Shown here: one piece after another, positions 51,993 through 53,856 of the stretch
Numbering within the stretch: the stretch's first letter is position 1
Layout: each line of letters opens with the position of its first letter
Assembly: GCF_003339585.1 (NCBI RefSeq)
Contig: NZ_QPKF01000007.1
Span: 1 to 53,856, forward strand
DNA from: Exiguobacterium sp. RIT594
Lineage (GTDB): Bacteria > Bacillota > Bacilli > Exiguobacteriales > Exiguobacteriaceae
Length of the DNA stretch: 53,856 nucleotides
Direction of reading: 5' to 3'
The notes under the pieces: model-generated
The model's input: only the letters and a program-made list of their open reading frames with translations
Told to the model about the DNA's origin: nothing
The model's database searches: none
Made by a program: the position numbers and the translations under genes

Positions 51993-53024
51993 ATGTTGAA
52001 TGAACAAGAAATTCGCGAGGTGGTCGGGCAATTGATCGATCCGACGATTGAACGCTCGCTTACAGATACGAACGGGATTCGCGATGTCCGCATCAAAGGA
52101 GACTATGTCAGTCTCAAAATCGCGCTGGCACAAGCAGGTTCGGGCGAACAGCTCGCATTACAACAACAGATCGTTAAAGAGTTGAAAGAAAAAGGATTCA
52201 AGACGGTTGGCTTACGTTTTGAGGCACTCGGCGACCATGGCATTCAAGCAGCGACGACACCGTCGATTCTCAAACCCGACTCAGGCACGACCTTCATCGC
52301 GATTGCTTCCGGTAAAGGTGGCGTCGGAAAATCGACGGTTTCCGTCAACTTGGCAGTTGCCCTCGCACGAGCTGGTAAAAAAGTTGGTTTGATTGACGCG
52401 GATATCTATGGATTTAGTGTACCGGACATGATGGGGATCGAAACTCGTCCGACGGTCGTCAACGACCGGATTGTTCCACCTGAACGATTTGGCGTGAAAG
52501 TCATCTCGATGGGCTTCTTCGTCGAAGACAATGCACCTGTCATCTGGCGTGGTCCGATGCTCGGGAAGATGTTGAACAACTTCTTCTCTGACGTCGAGTG
52601 GGGCGACCTCGATTACTTACTGCTTGATTTACCGCCGGGCACAGGCGACGTGGCACTCGATATTCATTCGATGTTGCCGAGCTGTCAGGAACTGATCGTC
52701 ACGACACCGCATGCAACTGCGGCATTCGTTGCTGCACGTGCAGGGGCGATGGCAATCAAAACAAACCACCGTTTGCTCGGAATCATTGAGAATATGGCCT
52801 ATTTCGAGAGCAAGATAACGGGCGAAAAAGAGTATGTGTTTGGTTCAGGCGGCGGAGAGAAGTTGTCAGAAGCGTTAAAAACAGATATTCTAGCTAAGAT
52901 TCCACTTGGACAGCCGTATGCAAATGACACGGACTTTGCACCGTCGATTTACCGTGACGACCATCCATTTGAAACACACTATAATGAACTCGCAGCGCGT
53001 GTCATCGAAAAAGTAGAGGGATAA
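51993..53024 (+). CDS. salA: Mrp/NBP35-family P-loop ATPase (SalA type)
   Basis: The 343-residue protein has an N-terminal MIP18-like domain (DPTIERSLTDTNGIRDV), a deviant Walker A ASGKGGVGKSTVSVNLA near residue 105, LIDADIYGFSVPDMMG and LDLPPGTGDVALD. Classical Mrp/ApbC iron-sulfur carriers have a CxxC near the C-terminus; here only one Cys exists (PSCQEL), so iron-sulfur carriage is doubtful. B. subtilis SalA is a regulator affecting scoC and exoprotease genes. AGGGGGAAGG precedes the ATG. kbaA follows directly. Confidence 0.88.
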   Translation: MLNEQEIREVVGQLIDPTIERSLTDTNGIRDVRIKGDYVSLKIALAQAGSGEQLALQQQIVKELKEKGFKTVGLRFEALGDHGIQAATTPSILKPDSGTTFIAIASGKGGVGKSTVSVNLAVALARAGKKVGLIDADIYGFSVPDMMGIETRPTVVNDRIVPPERFGVKVISMGFFVEDNAPVIWRGPMLGKMLNNFFSDVEWGDLDYLLLDLPPGTGDVALDIHSMLPSCQELIVTTPHATAAFVAARAGAMAIKTNHRLLGIIENMAYFESKITGEKEYVFGSGGGEKLSEALKTDILAKIPLGQPYANDTDFAPSIYRDDHPFETHYNELAARVIEKVEG

Positions 53025-53027
53025 TGA

Positions 53028-53633
53028 ATGAAGACTAGAGGATTTTTGAAGCTGTTTTGGATGACGCTCCTGATCGGGACGCTCGCCGGCTTCGTGTTTA
53101 ACCTTGTCGCTGAACCGGGTTATGTCCGCAATCAATCGATCAGCGGATATGTTACAGCCCTGGCTTACAGCAGTACATGGACAGCCATCAGTTTGATGGG
53201 ATTCTTTTCGTATCTGATCCTTCACCGGGTCGGACTCGATATTTTTCGGGGAGCTAAGTTGTGGGACCGGGTTCAAATCGTCTTAATCGCATTTGCGTTA
53301 TTCGACGGAATCTACCTTCGCGGTCTTGCTTTCGGATTTGAAAAAACAAACCTGTATATCGGAGAGATGGTTGTCTTATTGCTCATTGCGTTTTTTGTCG
53401 CTCGGACGAAAGCCCGCGAGACAAACTTCACAGCGTTCGTGCCGACACTCTTTTTGATGACAGTCATCACATTGATTGAATGGGTTCCGGCTCTTCAGGC
53501 GACACAAGACAAGCGGATGTTATGGGCGGCACTTGCCACATTACTTGTTTGTAATGCGTATCAGATTCTGATGTTGCACCGGTTGCAGGAAAAACCGAAT
53601 TCAGCGAATGCTGCGTCGGGGAAAAGAGCATAA
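53028..53633 (+). CDS. kbaA: KinB-signalling pathway activation protein homologue (KbaA)
   Basis: The 201-residue membrane protein has six hydrophobic segments (about residues 6-27, 42-66, 82-103, 110-126, 132-154, 161-182). Start KLFWMTLLIGTLAG, the MGFFSYLILHRVGLDIF segment and the position after salA match B. subtilis KbaA, required for KinB signalling to Spo0A. It begins 4 bases after the salA stop, so it is co-transcribed. The role in a non-sporulating cell is unknown. Confidence 0.8.
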   Translation: MKTRGFLKLFWMTLLIGTLAGFVFNLVAEPGYVRNQSISGYVTALAYSSTWTAISLMGFFSYLILHRVGLDIFRGAKLWDRVQIVLIAFALFDGIYLRGLAFGFEKTNLYIGEMVVLLLIAFFVARTKARETNFTAFVPTLFLMTVITLIEWVPALQATQDKRMLWAALATLLVCNAYQILMLHRLQEKPNSANAASGKRA

Positions 53634-53640
53634 AAGAAAA

Positions 53641-53690
53641 GGGCGCCGTGCTACCGTTTTATCCGGTCAGAGCGGCGTCCATCTTTTTTT
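53641..53690 (+). terminator. Terminator after kbaA
   Basis: GGGCGCCG (53641-53648) with CGGCGTCC (53673-53680), inner ACCG/CGGT (53653-53667), then a T run at 53684-53690. Confidence 0.85.
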
Positions 53691-53711
53691 AATGTTTTTT
53701 TAGAAAAACAG

Positions 53712-53740
53712 TTGACGTAAAAAACAAGAGTTGATATATT
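53712..53740 (+). promoter_or_regulatory. Strong promoter, likely rRNA operon P1
   Basis: TTGACG (53712-53717), 17-base spacer, TATATT (53735-53740), with an A/T-rich upstream stretch that could be an UP element for the alpha subunit. Confidence 0.75.
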
Positions 53741-53808
53741 AATACATGTCGCTGAGGCACACGCCACACAGACACGTCGAAAACGAAAAAAACTTACGAA
53801 AAAAGTTA

Positions 53809-53838
53809 TTGACACCAGTTAATAGTTTACTGTAAGAT
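53809..53838 (+). promoter_or_regulatory. Strong promoter, likely rRNA operon P2
   Basis: TTGACA (53809-53814), 18-base spacer, TAAGAT (53833-53838), preceded by A-tracts (53781-53804). Its distance of 98 bp from the upstream promoter matches the tandem rrn promoters of Bacillus. The window ends 18 bases later, before any rRNA gene. Confidence 0.7.
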
Positions 53839-53856
53839 TTAAAAGTCGTCAAACGA

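Overview
The window reads as an unbroken, strongly conserved near-origin segment of a Bacilli (Bacillota) chromosome. All 69 genes I support lie on the + strand, in the order known from Bacillus subtilis: ctsR-mcsA-mcsB-clpC-radA, the PIN/TRAM gene yacL, ispD-ispF, gltX, cysE-cysS, mrnC-rlmB-rae1, sigH, rpmG-secE-nusG, rplK-rplA-rplJ-rplL, rpoB-rpoC, the str operon (rplGB-rpsL-rpsG-fusA-tuf), the S10/spc/alpha cluster to rplQ, ecfA1-ecfA2-ecfT-truA, rplM-rpsI, then a cell-wall hydrolase, salA and kbaA. Protein sequences and codon style suggest a non-sporulating member of Bacillales, most likely Exiguobacterium. That genus call rests on recognition, not on a search. I see no tRNA, rRNA, IS element, prophage block or CRISPR array.

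Layout. 1-5967: CtsR-controlled protein quality control operon plus DNA repair protein RadA. 6059-8414: membrane PIN/TRAM protein and two isoprenoid (MEP pathway) enzymes. 8460-13988: glutamyl-tRNA synthetase, then a cysteine T-box controlling cysE-cysS, followed by RNA enzymes (Mini-III, RlmB, Rae1) in a tightly overlapping run. 14103-18548: sigH, then rpmG-secE-nusG and the L11-L1-L10-L7/L12 genes with several RNA leaders. 18578-26582: RsmC-type methyltransferase and RNA polymerase beta and beta' subunits. 26589-31538: str operon. 31559-46755: S10-spc-alpha ribosomal superoperon including secY, adk, map, infA and rpoA. 46796-50008: ECF transporter energizing module and truA. 50005-51062: rplM-rpsI. 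51179-53690: M15 peptidase, salA, kbaA. 53712-53856: two strong tandem promoters 98 bp apart that look like an rRNA operon promoter pair whose genes start beyond the window.

The genes work together as the core of growth: transcription, translation, secretion, and the nucleotide, cysteine and isoprenoid precursors that feed it. Regulation visible in the DNA includes a CtsR operator, a Cys T-box, an L10 leader, two RNA motifs resembling the 23S rRNA site of protein L1, candidate S10 and L13 leaders, and an uncatalogued-looking structured element between rpsK and rpoA. The most telling departures from the B. subtilis arrangement are: no disA after radA; a long zinc-free type S14 in the spc operon; gerD and cwlD missing while kbaA is kept; and a signal-less M15 peptidase at the cwlD position. 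I found no convincing wholly new multi-gene system. The novelty here is in RNA leaders, promoter architecture and lineage-specific substitutions. No intergenic gap exceeds 300 bases; the larger ones (10-kb T-box, L10, rpoB and S10 leaders, 3' end) are annotated below.
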